Positions 28,115 through 37,156 of a DNA stretch of 64,000 nt are shown here, piece by piece. A program made the position numbers and the translations under genes. How positions within the stretch are numbered: position 1 is the stretch's first letter; each line of letters starts with the position of its first letter. The DNA comes from Bacillus sp. T3 (GTDB lineage Bacteria > Bacillota > Bacilli > Bacillales > Cytobacillaceae), in assembly GCF_033449965.1 (NCBI RefSeq), contig NZ_CP137761.1, positions 2,790,001-2,854,000 on the forward strand. The letters run 5' to 3'. The notes under the pieces were generated by a model that searched no databases, was not told the origin of the DNA, and saw only the letters and a program-made list of their open reading frames with translations.

Positions 28115-28338
28115 TTTTCCATCCCCTCTTTCTAAGCGCTTTCATAAATACTATTTTTAACCCCTATAAAGTTCAAATTCTATCTTTATTTTAAACACGA
28201 TTTTCCCTCAATGTTATCCGCATTATATAGGAAATCAGGTGTGATTCTTCGTTTGTTTTGTCTGAGAAACCTAAAATATCGCCATCGTAATATTAGAGAT
28301 AGTATAATGATAGGTAAAGAATTACGGGTGGTGATCAT

Positions 28339-29121
28339 TTGGTGACTAGTAGTTCAGAAAACAAATACATCTTGTCCTCCGTAAAAAATGCGATGAGGAT
28401 TCTCCGTCTCTTTAAAGTAGGCAGAGAGGAATTTAGCGTAACTGATATAGCAAAACAGACTAACTTACCAAAAAGTACTGCCTCGCGACTGATCACCATG
28501 ATGGTCGATGAAGGGTTTTTAACAAAAAATCCAAAAACCAATCAATATCGACTGGGATTATCCATCCTCAGTTTGGGAGGGGTGATCAACAGTCATCGAG
28601 AATTGTATATGGAAGCTCAACCCATTGTTCATCAGATTGTAGAGGAACTAGGCGAAACTGCTCATATCTGTCTTTTGGAGAATGATGAAATTGCCTATTT
28701 ATTCCGCACGGAAGGTAAAGAATCTGTCCGTCTCTTAACCTATATGGGTCGAAAAAACCCCGTTCATTGTACGAGTGAGGGCCTTGCCATATTAGCTTTT
28801 CAAGATGAAAAAGTCATTCAAAAATATTTAGAAAAAGATCTTTATGCCTATACGGAATCAACTATTACTGATAAGGAACAATTACAAGATTTTTTGCTTA
28901 GGATTCAAAACGACGGTTATGTCGTTTCTAAGGATCATTATTACGAGGGGTTTGTAGGAATTGCTGCGCCTATTCGTGATTATACTGAAAATGTTGTTGC
29001 ATCAATTTCAGTTGTTGGTCCAACCTCCAGAATTACTGAAGAAAAATATCCATATTTTATTAAAAAAATAACAAAGGCTGCCGAAGAAATTTCCATGTTA
29101 ATGGGGTATTATTTTGATTAA
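28339..29121 (+). CDS. IclR-family transcriptional regulator (copy 2)
   Basis: IclR regulator of 260 residues with the winged helix FSVTDIAKQTNLPKSTASRLITMMVDEGFL and effector domain motifs NPVHCTSEGLAILAF and VGIAAPIRDYTENVVASISVVGP. Closely related to the IclR protein at 45401 (both contain SSVKNA near the start and NYRLGL or QYRLGL at the end of the HTH domain). The TTG start at 28339 lies after GGGTGGTG. Divergent from the thiolase gene, which it may regulate (inference). Confidence 0.88.
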   Translation: MVTSSSENKYILSSVKNAMRILRLFKVGREEFSVTDIAKQTNLPKSTASRLITMMVDEGFLTKNPKTNQYRLGLSILSLGGVINSHRELYMEAQPIVHQIVEELGETAHICLLENDEIAYLFRTEGKESVRLLTYMGRKNPVHCTSEGLAILAFQDEKVIQKYLEKDLYAYTESTITDKEQLQDFLLRIQNDGYVVSKDHYYEGFVGIAAPIRDYTENVVASISVVGPTSRITEEKYPYFIKKITKAAEEISMLMGYYFD

Positions 29122-29122
29122 A

Positions 29123-29160
29123 AAAGTAACTCTATCTCAAGTTTGAAATAGAGTTACTTT
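29123..29160. terminator. Bidirectional terminator
   Basis: AAAGTAACTCTAT and ATAGAGTTACTTT, a 13-bp perfect stem between the convergent iclR gene and the gene ending at 29169. Confidence 0.85.
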
Positions 29161-29168
29161 AATGTCTA

Positions 29169-29726
29169 TTATAATAGGTAAAAAGTGTTTCCTTCTGGTC
29201 CTAATGGTAAATGCCCTTCTTCTAAAAGCTCAACAATAGTAGATAAATAACTTTTTCCACTTGCCACTTCTGCCGTGCAGGCAAGGACGCTTATATACAT
29301 CGCATGCCCCACCAGAAATTTTATAACTTTCTCATCAGTGAACGTTTTAAATGCCTGTGAGTATGCTCGATGAAATATAGCTTCTGGTACTCTGTCCACC
29401 ACATCATGTAAAATCTGCTCATTGCCTTGGGAGATAACATCCTTCTTAAGTTGTTCAGGTACTTCTTTTAAAACGTCCCAGAGCTGACTTCCTTCAAAAG
29501 TGATCTTATCTATTGTTTGGGACACTTGCTCCTTTGTGATCCATTTAATTTCGTATTTTTGAACACCCATTTCTTCCATAAATCTGTCTAATTTACTTTC
29601 CGCTTCTAGATCAAAGTTCCCTACTTTTGAATACCAATCAATGGTGGTTAGTTTTTCAATCAAATCGTTAACAGTACGGGCAACTGTCCCGTATTTTCCT
29701 TCATTAATTAATTCGGCTATTGCCAT
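29169..29726 (-). CDS. Hypothetical protein paired with the aromatic monooxygenase
   Basis: Not recognised. About 185 residues, predicted mostly helical, soluble, no signal peptide. Histidines occur in ILHDVV, IFHRAY and FLVGHAMY; the C-terminus is LPLGPEGNTFYLL. The ATG at 29726 has AAGGGAG eight bases upstream; the frame opens slightly earlier. It follows the FAD monooxygenase gene by 35 bp and ends at a terminator, so the two form an operon. It could be an accessory protein of the hydroxylase or an unassigned catabolic enzyme; the sequence alone does not decide. Confidence 0.65.
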   Translation of the reverse strand: MAIAELINEGKYGTVARTVNDLIEKLTTIDWYSKVGNFDLEAESKLDRFMEEMGVQKYEIKWITKEQVSQTIDKITFEGSQLWDVLKEVPEQLKKDVISQGNEQILHDVVDRVPEAIFHRAYSQAFKTFTDEKVIKFLVGHAMYISVLACTAEVASGKSYLSTIVELLEEGHLPLGPEGNTFYLL

Positions 29727-29761
29727 AGTATTCGCTCCCTTCACTTCAATGTACTGGCTTT

Positions 29762-30991
29762 TTAATATTTCGTTGTTAATTCTGGTGGTCCGAATTTAGG
29801 ACCATATGGACCTTCCTCTAACCAGCGACCAAGTCTTGGAGCCACAGGAACAAGAGATGCAGCAAGCTCGCGCTTTAAATTCATTTCTGGCGAATCTCCC
29901 TGAAGGTGATGTAGTGCGGTGGTTGAGCAATCACGGTTCCAATTCGCCGCAATCCGACGTTCATTAGCAGCAGCATAAATTGCCTGTTTACGTTCTACCT
30001 CTGACTCAGCTTGAAGTGCTTGCTCAATCCCCTTAACCGCAATGACTACATCTGGCACCCCTGAGTTTAGTCCTCGTGCGCCAAATGGAGCAAATAAATG
30101 CGCTGCTTCACCTGCAAGAATCACTCGGCGCTTTTCATCAGTAAACGAATTCGCCACTACTTGGTGGAAACGATAAGTCGATACCCAAGTCACTCGATCA
30201 GCGTATTTCGGATCCATCACCTTCGGAAGCCATTGTTTCACTCCTTCGATGCTAGTAAAGTCATCCGGATTATCACCTTCCAGTAATTGAAGATCTACTC
30301 GCCAACCACCTTTAAATGGTACGAACATAACATTACGACCACCAACAGCTTGATGTTGATAATGGAAAGTACGTTCTAACGGTAATGGATTTTCTTCATC
30401 TTCTTTTACATCAAGAACAAGGAATGTATCCTGTGTCCGTGGACCTTCTAAAGCGAGACCAGCTTGTTCTCTTATCACTGATCGGGCACCATCGCTACCA
30501 ATGACATATTGAGCTTCCCAGGTTTCTCCTGATGCAGTCGTTATGACAGCTCCATGATCTGTTATTTCAAGTTCCTTTACTGGTGAATCCCAAACAATCT
30601 CCACACCTGCTGCTAGACAAGCTTCGTACATATGTCTTTCAATTTCATCTTGATGAAGTGATGTAAAATGAGGTAATTTGTTAGGATCTTGATTATTCGT
30701 AAATCCATAATTCCGAACATAAACTTCCTTTCCTTTGTACAGCGTACGATTGATTGGCCAAATAATGCCATTTGCCGCAAGAGTAAATCCTAGACCTTTT
30801 GAAACTTCCTCTAGGTGTGCTAATGTTGCGTTGTGGATATATATTGCTCTACTGCCTGGACGTGGACGGCCATGTGGATCTGCTTCAATTACTACGGAAT
30901 TTATTCCCTTTTGTTTTAATGCGAGACCTGCTACTAATCCAACTGGCCCTGCTCCCACAACGATAACATCTGTTTTGTTTGTTTTTCCCAT
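29762..30991 (-). CDS. FAD-dependent aromatic-ring monooxygenase (PHBH/MhpA-like group A)
   Basis: Single-component flavin hydroxylase, about 409 residues. Seen: the Rossmann dinucleotide site VVGAGPVGLVAGLALKQ, the DG motif in GSDGARSVIREQAGL, and the flavin ribityl site as ILAGEAAHLFAPFGARGLN, where the usual GDAAH is GEAAH. It most resembles phenol or hydroxyphenylpropionate hydroxylases. In this gentisate island a likely job is hydroxylation of a hydroxybenzoate to gentisate (inference; the substrate is not shown). The ATG at 30991 has CTGGAG upstream. It is first in a two-gene unit with the unknown protein at 29169, with a 17-bp motif 90 bp upstream. Confidence 0.82.
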   Translation of the reverse strand: MGKTNKTDVIVVGAGPVGLVAGLALKQKGINSVVIEADPHGRPRPGSRAIYIHNATLAHLEEVSKGLGFTLAANGIIWPINRTLYKGKEVYVRNYGFTNNQDPNKLPHFTSLHQDEIERHMYEACLAAGVEIVWDSPVKELEITDHGAVITTASGETWEAQYVIGSDGARSVIREQAGLALEGPRTQDTFLVLDVKEDEENPLPLERTFHYQHQAVGGRNVMFVPFKGGWRVDLQLLEGDNPDDFTSIEGVKQWLPKVMDPKYADRVTWVSTYRFHQVVANSFTDEKRRVILAGEAAHLFAPFGARGLNSGVPDVVIAVKGIEQALQAESEVERKQAIYAAANERRIAANWNRDCSTTALHHLQGDSPEMNLKRELAASLVPVAPRLGRWLEEGPYGPKFGPPELTTKY

Positions 30992-31080
30992 AATTCTCCA
31001 GCTCCCCTTTAACAATTAACTATTGTGTTTAATTTGTTAATTAGATTATAGAAAAGATCATCTGTTGTAAGAATGTGATT

Positions 31081-31097
31081 GTTCTTCTATGTGGGAC
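31081..31097. promoter_or_regulatory. Shared 17-bp operator-like motif, copy 2
   Basis: GTTCTTCTATGTGGGAC, 90 bp upstream of the monooxygenase start. It shares 15 of 17 bases with the copy at 25875, with GATT just before it in both. Confidence 0.6.
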
Positions 31098-31132
31098 ACT
31101 TTGTTTTTATTTTTATAAAATTCAGAAATTTA

Positions 31133-31190
31133 TATCCGTAGATTTCAGGGTTCTATCAGAAGATCTCAGGGCTCTATCCGTAGATTATAA
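31133..31190. repeat. 21-bp tandem repeat, about 2.7 units
   Basis: Units TATCCGTAGATTTCAGGGTTC, TATCAGAAGATCTCAGGGCTC and a partial TATCCGTAGATTAT follow each other between the monooxygenase promoter and the end of the FAH copy 2 gene. Confidence 0.75.
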
Positions 31191-31260
31191 TTATTCTAAA
31201 CATATACAACCCCGACACTCTATTTTTCAACTCGAGAAAACGAGAAAAAACAACAATAAA

Positions 31261-31280
31261 GCCGTTCAATAATGAACGGC
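31261..31280 (-). terminator. Terminator of the second gentisate operon
   Basis: GCCGTTCA / TGAACGGC stem with a four-base loop; a T-rich stretch follows on the minus strand, just after the FAH copy 2 gene. Confidence 0.75.
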
Positions 31281-31296
31281 CCATTCTATCAATCAT

Positions 31297-32166
31297 CTAT
31301 TTACTAGCAGAACTATACTCTGTCACGCCAGCATATTGTACATCTACTGTAAATTCTCCAACCTTTTCAATTTCAATCCGGATGCGGTCCCCAGCTTCAA
31401 TTGGACCTACACCCTCAGGTGTTCCAGTAGCAATAATGTCGCCAGGATTAAGGGTCATATTATGATTTGCTAGTTCAAAGCATTTGAAGCAATCATAAAT
31501 TAAATGCTTTGTACTTCCATCCTGTCGGAGTTCATCATTTACCCATAGCTTCATCGCCAAGTCATTTGGATTTTCAATTTCATCTGCTGTCACAATCCAT
31601 GGGCCGATAGGGGTAAATGTATCAAAGGATTTTCGCCACGTTCTTTCTTCATTACCTCTCACCGAAATGTCAATTAGTGCAAAATAACCAAAAATATAAT
31701 TCTTAACTTCTGATGCTTGAACATTCTTAGCTTTCTTCCCAACAACATAGCCCAGTTCAGCCTCATGGTCGGTTCTACGGTCTTTAAAAGGTAATAAAAC
31801 GGGATCAGAAGGACCAGATAAGGATTCAGGAGATTTTAAAAACAGCCCAAGTTCTTCAATAGTTCGAGGAGCATTATTGAACAATTTGTTCATTTCGATT
31901 TGGTGGTTTCGATAGTTTACAGGAGCAGCCCAAATTTTCCCTGTTGTCGGAACCTGGGACTTAAACTGTACTTCACCTATTGCGAAAGCTTGGCATGCAT
32001 CTAATTCTAGCTCAATCTTTCCCTTTAACTGGTCAAAATTTTCAACCAGATTAAGAAAAGATTCAGGGGTATTTTCTGGTTTCCACCCTACTACATTTGA
32101 AATATCAACTACCGCTTCACCTTTCACTACACCGAGGAGATTATCATTAAAGATTGCTATTTTCAT
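31297..32166 (-). CDS. Fumarylacetoacetate hydrolase-family protein (copy 2)
   Basis: FAH-family hydrolase of 289 residues with metal-site segments EAELGYVVGKKAKNVQ and LIDISVRGNEERTW, and the C-terminal IATGTPEGVGPIEAGD. The expected reaction is hydrolysis of fumaryl- or maleylpyruvate after gentisate cleavage. It is less like copy 1 (24804) than expected for a recent duplicate; its N-terminus is shorter. Last gene of the operon with ligase, thioesterase, acyl-CoA dehydrogenase and gentisate dioxygenase copy 2. AGGAGG precedes the ATG. Confidence 0.87.
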   Translation of the reverse strand: MKIAIFNDNLLGVVKGEAVVDISNVVGWKPENTPESFLNLVENFDQLKGKIELELDACQAFAIGEVQFKSQVPTTGKIWAAPVNYRNHQIEMNKLFNNAPRTIEELGLFLKSPESLSGPSDPVLLPFKDRRTDHEAELGYVVGKKAKNVQASEVKNYIFGYFALIDISVRGNEERTWRKSFDTFTPIGPWIVTADEIENPNDLAMKLWVNDELRQDGSTKHLIYDCFKCFELANHNMTLNPGDIIATGTPEGVGPIEAGDRIRIEIEKVGEFTVDVQYAGVTEYSSASK

Positions 32167-32181
32167 TCTGTTTCCTCCTAT

Positions 32182-33303
32182 TTATTCAACGTCTCCTTCA
32201 GGGACAAACACTTTCTCGATTGTTTGATGACCATCGTTGGCTTTATAATTTTCACTAAATTCAAGTTCTAATTTTTCCATAACCGGTTTATCGTTAAATG
32301 AGAAAAGATAGACATCACTATCGCCTGTATTAACGTGTTCATGATAGCTCCATGGCGGCAAAATAAAGAAATCCCCTTTCTCCCATTCAAACTTTTGACC
32401 ATCAATAATCGTATAGCCTTTTCCTTTTAAGACATGAAAGATAGCGCTGTGTACATGACGATGTGCCTTTGTTTGTTGTCCTGATGTTAATTTTTGCATC
32501 ATCGTACCGATTCTGGAATCAGCAGAACCTCCCGTTGTCGGATTAATATATTCAATCGCGTATCCATCAAATGGATCGTAATCTGCTTCATTCATTTGAC
32601 TCAATAGATACTTTACCCGATCAAATTTATATCCATAGATAGGGGATGGGTATCCTGGTGTTTTGTTTTCATTTAATTTCTTAAATGCACCCAATGAGAA
32701 CTGCTTGGTAGAATAATTATCAGGAGATTCTAATGGATAGGATCCTTCTTCATAAGGTTCAAAAAAGGACGCAGCTAGGGTTCGAACTAACCCTACGTCA
32801 AGACCATCCAGCCAAAATACCGGTTCTGTCCCTTCATGTTTATGTTCATGCCATGTCCATGCAGGAGTTAAAACCATATCTCCGCGCTCCATGTAGGTTT
32901 TTTCACCATTTACGGCTGTATAAGCCCCACTTCCTTCAATAATAAAACGGATCGCCGACTGTGAATGATGATGGGAGGGAGCACTTTCCCCTGGAAGCAA
33001 TAGCTGAATTCCAGCATAAAGGGTATGAGTTCCATATCCAATTAGGCCATACTTTAATAAACTGGGGTTTTGCAAATACACAACACGGCGTTCTGCATCC
33101 TTCCCAGGTTCTAGTAGATCGCCGGCTTTCAATACATATTCACGTAACGTTTTCCATTTCCACAAATAAGGTTCAACATGATGAACAGGCTCTTTTGTTA
33201 CCATATGTCCAAGGTCATACCAAAGTGGTCCAAGGTGATTTTTTTTCATCCCTTCATAATACTGATCCAAATCATCCTGAGTTGGGACAGAAGGTTTCTC
33301 CAT
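32182..33303 (-). CDS. Gentisate 1,2-dioxygenase (copy 2)
   Basis: Second two-cupin gentisate dioxygenase, about 373 residues. Metal-site segments: GESAPSHHHSQSAIRFIIEGSGAY in the first cupin and WTWHEHKHEGTEP, with a second cupin containing QTKAHRHVHSAIFHVLKGKGY. It shares the frame HNALRF/QSAIRF and QNPSL/QNPGL with copy 1 but differs widely elsewhere, so the two are old paralogues. The ATG at 33303 is eight bases after TAGGAG. It is 15 bp ahead of the FAH copy 2 gene and follows the acyl-CoA dehydrogenase gene. Confidence 0.92.
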   Translation of the reverse strand: MEKPSVPTQDDLDQYYEGMKKNHLGPLWYDLGHMVTKEPVHHVEPYLWKWKTLREYVLKAGDLLEPGKDAERRVVYLQNPSLLKYGLIGYGTHTLYAGIQLLLPGESAPSHHHSQSAIRFIIEGSGAYTAVNGEKTYMERGDMVLTPAWTWHEHKHEGTEPVFWLDGLDVGLVRTLAASFFEPYEEGSYPLESPDNYSTKQFSLGAFKKLNENKTPGYPSPIYGYKFDRVKYLLSQMNEADYDPFDGYAIEYINPTTGGSADSRIGTMMQKLTSGQQTKAHRHVHSAIFHVLKGKGYTIIDGQKFEWEKGDFFILPPWSYHEHVNTGDSDVYLFSFNDKPVMEKLELEFSENYKANDGHQTIEKVFVPEGDVE

Positions 33304-33336
33304 TACTATCACTCCTATTGTGTATTAGGATAAGCT

Positions 33337-35034
33337 TTAACACTTATAACGTTCGGCTTGAATGACATAATTAGCAATTCTTCGCTTAACTTCGATGATA
33401 GTTTCATAGCTGCTCATAATCATTCGGCTAGCAGTTCGAGAGAATAAATCCTGATCCTCAAGATAATTAATGATGTTCAAGGCTCGAATCCCAATTTGTT
33501 GAGATGTTTCATGAGTGAACACCTTCGTACAATCAAGTTTCAGTTTATTTTCCACTTCACCAGTTTCAAGCACTGCTTTCTCTGCTCTAACGATTGCACT
33601 TTCTACACCATAAATCGAAATCACCAAATCTGCTAAAAATGCCGCGATTTCCTGCTCAATATTAAAATTAGTCAAGTCTTTCTCCTTTATCGTTTTAACA
33701 GTTGCGATAAATAGTTTTTTCATAAGCTGTAATACTTGTTTTTCACGTACAAGTAACCCCTCTTGCCTCTCATTTTTCTCTTCTAGCTCTTCAAAATATT
33801 TTAGTACTGAACTAGCAATAAGAATTCTATTAATCTCGTTTGTTCCTTCAAAAATACGATTAATTCTAGAATCCCGATAAAGCGTTTCGATTTCATATTC
33901 AGACATGTACCCATAGCCACCGTGAATTTGCAAAGCCTCATCTACAACGAAATCGAGTATTTCTGTCGACATCACTTTATTAATAGAACATTCTACTGCA
34001 AATCGCCCGATCGTTGATCCATAATCTGCTCGAGTTAGTTTCATTTCCTCAAAACCAGCTTGCATTGCGCCTGCGGTACGATAAACTGCACTCTCATTTA
34101 CGTAGGTTTTAATCATCATGTCTGCTAGTTTATTTTTGATTAAATTAAACTCGGATAAGGATTGGTCAAATTGCTTACGTTCCTTTGCATATTTCACAGC
34201 TAGTTCAATTGCCCGTTTAGCTGTACCCAGGGAGGTCGAGGCAATTTTATGCCGACCGATGTTCAGCACGTTAAAGGCAATAACATGGCCCCGACCAATC
34301 TCACCAATTATATTTTCAATTGGGACATGAACATTTTCTAGGATAAGGGAACGAGTTGATGAACCTTTTAGTCCCATTTTTTCTCTTCTATACTGGTTGA
34401 AACACCTGAATAGCTTTTTTCAACGATGAAAGCAGTAAATTTTTGTCCATCTACTTTTGCATAGACGATAAATACATCAGCAAAGGCAGAATTTGTTATC
34501 CATTGTTTTTCTCCGTTTAAAATATAGTACTGACCACATTGGGATAAAACGGCTGTCGTTCTTGCACTTAACGCATCTGTACCTGGAAGACGGTTCCGTT
34601 AAAGCGTAAGCAGCAATTGTTTTACCATTTAAAATGTCAGGAAGGTACTGCTCTTTTTGTTTTTTTGTTCCAAAATAAGCAATTGGAAGGGCACCGATCC
34701 CGGTTTGACCTCCGAATGTAATTGAAAACGATCGTCCTGCAGCCATTTTTTCAGAAATTATGGTCGCACTGACTTTACCTAACTCCAATCCGCCATCCTC
34801 AGAGGGGATATCTGCACTGATTAGGCCAAGCTCTCCTGCCTTTTTTATTAAATTAATTGTTTCAGAGAATTCCTGATTCTCTATTCTTTCTAGTTTTGGG
34901 TACACTTCGTTCATAACGAACTTATTGGTCATTTCCGCCAACATGATATGTTCATCTTCAAAATCCTCAGGGGTAAAAATATCCTCAGGCAAAATTTCAC
35001 TATATAAAAAATTTTTCTTTTCTTGTTTTATCAT
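33337..35034 (-). CDS. Acyl-CoA dehydrogenase, two frameshifts as given
   Basis: FAD-dependent acyl-CoA dehydrogenase; restored, 565 residues with an extra C-terminal helical domain, as in the FadE/YusJ type. Frame 1 (35034 to about 34586) ends in AAYALTEPSS. An extra A near 34582-34586 shifts into GTDALSARTTAVLSQCGQYY and GEKQWITNSAFADVFIVYAK. A missing base in the T-run at 34377-34382 shifts it back to MGLKGSSTRSLILENVHVP. Further on are GRHKIASTSLGTAKRAIEL and the family motif IHGGYGYMSEYEIETLYRDSRI. The total length divides by three, as expected for one gain and one loss. It would make a 2,3-enoyl-CoA, 3 bp after the thioesterase gene. Confidence 0.85.
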
Positions 35035-35037
35035 GCC

Positions 35038-35460
35038 TTACCCCTCCACAGTTTCAATTATTGGAGCCATCTTTTCGCGAATATATTCAGGGATTGGTTG
35101 CGCTTTTGGCCTTTCTCCTGCAAAGGAAGTCCATGCACGCATTTCGTAACCTTCTGCAACAATTTGATCCTTTCTAACAAAAACATGCTTAATTTTAAAA
35201 ACTTTATTATGTAGCTCAATAACTGAGCTTTGTACGGTTACGTTATCTTCAAACAATAATGGCATTTTGAAAACACAATGTGCCTCTAATAAAGGTACAC
35301 CAATTTGAAGTTCAGCAAATAGCTTGGAAGAAGGATAACCTATTGCAGATAAATAAGCATGGGATGAATCATCCATCCATTTATAAAAATTTGGGTAAAA
35401 AACGATACCAGCTGCATCTGTGTCTCCCCAACGTACATCAAACTTAAATTCATTTAACAT
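35038..35460 (-). CDS. Acyl-CoA thioesterase, 4-hydroxybenzoyl-CoA thioesterase family
   Basis: Hot-dog-fold thioesterase of 140 residues. The motif WGDTDAAGIVFYPNFYKWMD carries the catalytic aspartate of the 4-hydroxybenzoyl-CoA thioesterase family. Placed between a CoA ligase and an acyl-CoA dehydrogenase and upstream of gentisate dioxygenase, it would release the shortened aryl acid from CoA (inference). GAGGGG precedes the ATG, and the next gene starts 3 bp after its stop. Confidence 0.88.
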   Translation of the reverse strand: MLNEFKFDVRWGDTDAAGIVFYPNFYKWMDDSSHAYLSAIGYPSSKLFAELQIGVPLLEAHCVFKMPLLFEDNVTVQSSVIELHNKVFKIKHVFVRKDQIVAEGYEMRAWTSFAGERPKAQPIPEYIREKMAPIIETVEG

Positions 35461-35481
35461 ACTAAACCCCTCTTTTCATGA

Positions 35482-37041
35482 TTAAATAGTACGACTAATA
35501 TTTGCACCAATTTCTTCACGAAGTTTTAATTTTTGAATCTTACCACTTGCAGTTACAGGAAATGCATCAGTAAAAATCACCATTTGCGGAACTTTAAAGA
35601 TCGCAATGTGTTCTTTTAAATAAGAAATAATCTCTTCTTCCGTGCAAACGTTTCCACTTTTCAATTTAATAATGGCACAGACAATTTCCCCTAATGTTTG
35701 ATCAGGAAGTCCAATGACTGCTGATTCAACCACTTTTGGATGCTTTGCCAGTACCGCCTCTATTTCTCCCGGATAAATATTAAATCCGCCACGGATAATC
35801 ATTTCCTTCTTCCGGCCGACAAATGTTAAATAGCCTTTCTCATTTAAAACGCCTAAGTCGCCACTATAAAACCATCCGTCATTGTCTAGGACCGCTGCTG
35901 TTTGATCCGGCAATTGATAATATCCCTTCATCGTCCCGAAGCCTTTGATTGCAATTTCCCCTGTTTCTCCTGCTGGGAGGGTTATCCGGTTCTCATCGAC
36001 AATTTTTAGTTCCACTCCAGGAATTGGTCTACCGAGTGTTTCTGTAATATTTCGTTCTTCATCTTCATATGGTGTCATGGTAACAGTTACCGTTTCTGTA
36101 ATACCAAAGGATTGGCAGAGATTAATCCCCAATCTGTCTCTTATTTCTTTAACCTTTGATGCAGGAATTGGCGATGCGCCAACGATTCCAGTACGTAACG
36201 AAGTTAAATTAAAATCATCAAAATTCTCTGTTTCTAATAGTTTAATAAACATCGTTGGAACACCATTTAGGATCGAAACCTGTTCTTGTTCAATAAGACT
36301 AAAGACTTCCTGAGGCTGAAACCGTTCTAATAAAACAATTCGAGAACCAAAAGACACCGCACAAAACAAATTAACGGCCATTCCAAAAATGTGGAATAGT
36401 GGCGATGGTAGGATTAAAACATCATTTTCTGTATATTTCAGTTCTGTTGCCAAGGTTAATGCCGACTTTACAATTGCTTCATGAGTAATCATGACGCCTT
36501 TCGGAACACCCGTTGTCCCAGAAGTATATAAAATACAAAACACATCATTTTGTGCATCAATACTCGTTTGTTCTAGTTCTGTTTGACTCTTAGCCACGAG
36601 CTGCTGATAAGGGATAAAATCATTTCCTTCAAATCGAACAGAAATGACAATAGGAACATCAAAAAGTAGTTCCTTTAAGTGGTTATTTTTTCGAAATTCC
36701 TCTGTGACAAACACAGCCTTTGGCTCAGAATTTTTAAGGATAAAGTGAACCTCATATGCTTTATACATTGGATTAAATGGGACAAGTGTTGCCCCTATTT
36801 TGGCAACAGCAAAAAATACAACGATTGTTTCGTACCAATTGGGAAGGGCAATTGCAACTCGGTCGCCTTTATTAATTCCTCTTTTCGCTAAAGCTGCTGC
36901 GAGCTTATCTGCGTCCCTTTTTATTTCAGAAAACGCTATTCTCCTTTTTAAATCATATATTGCTTCCTTGTTGCTAAATGCTTTATCGGCCATTTCCAGC
37001 AATCCATAAACCGATAATAGATTTGGGTTATGATGGTTCAA
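35482..37041 (-). CDS. AMP-forming acyl-CoA synthetase/ligase
   Basis: Acid:CoA ligase of the ANL superfamily, about 519 residues. ATP-binding loop ILYTSGTTGVPKGVMITHE, then the A4 region SFGITETVTVT, the hinge FYSGDLGVLNEKGYLTFVGRKKEMI, and the C-terminal catalytic lysine in PVTASGKIQKLKLRE are all present. It would activate the aryl or alkyl acid that enters this beta-oxidation set. An ATG at 37062 lacks a ribosome site; GGGGAG at 37051-37056 favours the TTG at 37041, though the ATG cannot be excluded. It follows a strong hairpin at 37085. Confidence 0.9.
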   Translation of the reverse strand: MNHHNPNLLSVYGLLEMADKAFSNKEAIYDLKRRIAFSEIKRDADKLAAALAKRGINKGDRVAIALPNWYETIVVFFAVAKIGATLVPFNPMYKAYEVHFILKNSEPKAVFVTEEFRKNNHLKELLFDVPIVISVRFEGNDFIPYQQLVAKSQTELEQTSIDAQNDVFCILYTSGTTGVPKGVMITHEAIVKSALTLATELKYTENDVLILPSPLFHIFGMAVNLFCAVSFGSRIVLLERFQPQEVFSLIEQEQVSILNGVPTMFIKLLETENFDDFNLTSLRTGIVGASPIPASKVKEIRDRLGINLCQSFGITETVTVTMTPYEDEERNITETLGRPIPGVELKIVDENRITLPAGETGEIAIKGFGTMKGYYQLPDQTAAVLDNDGWFYSGDLGVLNEKGYLTFVGRKKEMIIRGGFNIYPGEIEAVLAKHPKVVESAVIGLPDQTLGEIVCAIIKLKSGNVCTEEEIISYLKEHIAIFKVPQMVIFTDAFPVTASGKIQKLKLREEIGANISRTI

Positions 37042-37084
37042 AACATTCAACTCCCCACTCATTTTCTAAGACAGAATTGATGAA

Positions 37085-37122
37085 AAATGAAGTATCCGGG
37101 TCATGATCCGGATACTTCATTT
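37085..37122 (-). terminator. Strong terminator or attenuator between two catabolic operons
   Basis: AAATGAAGTATCCGG and CCGGATACTTCATTT form a perfect 15-bp stem with an 8-base loop, and a T-run follows on the minus strand. It lies between the enoyl-CoA hydratase gene and the ligase gene, only about 43 bp before the ligase start. Confidence 0.8.
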
Positions 37123-37156
37123 GTACTTTTTACTTGTACAATCGAAACCCTTCTCT

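Noticed and set aside
35945..36313. Plus-strand open frame of 122 codons
   Set aside because: Antisense shadow of the CoA ligase gene.
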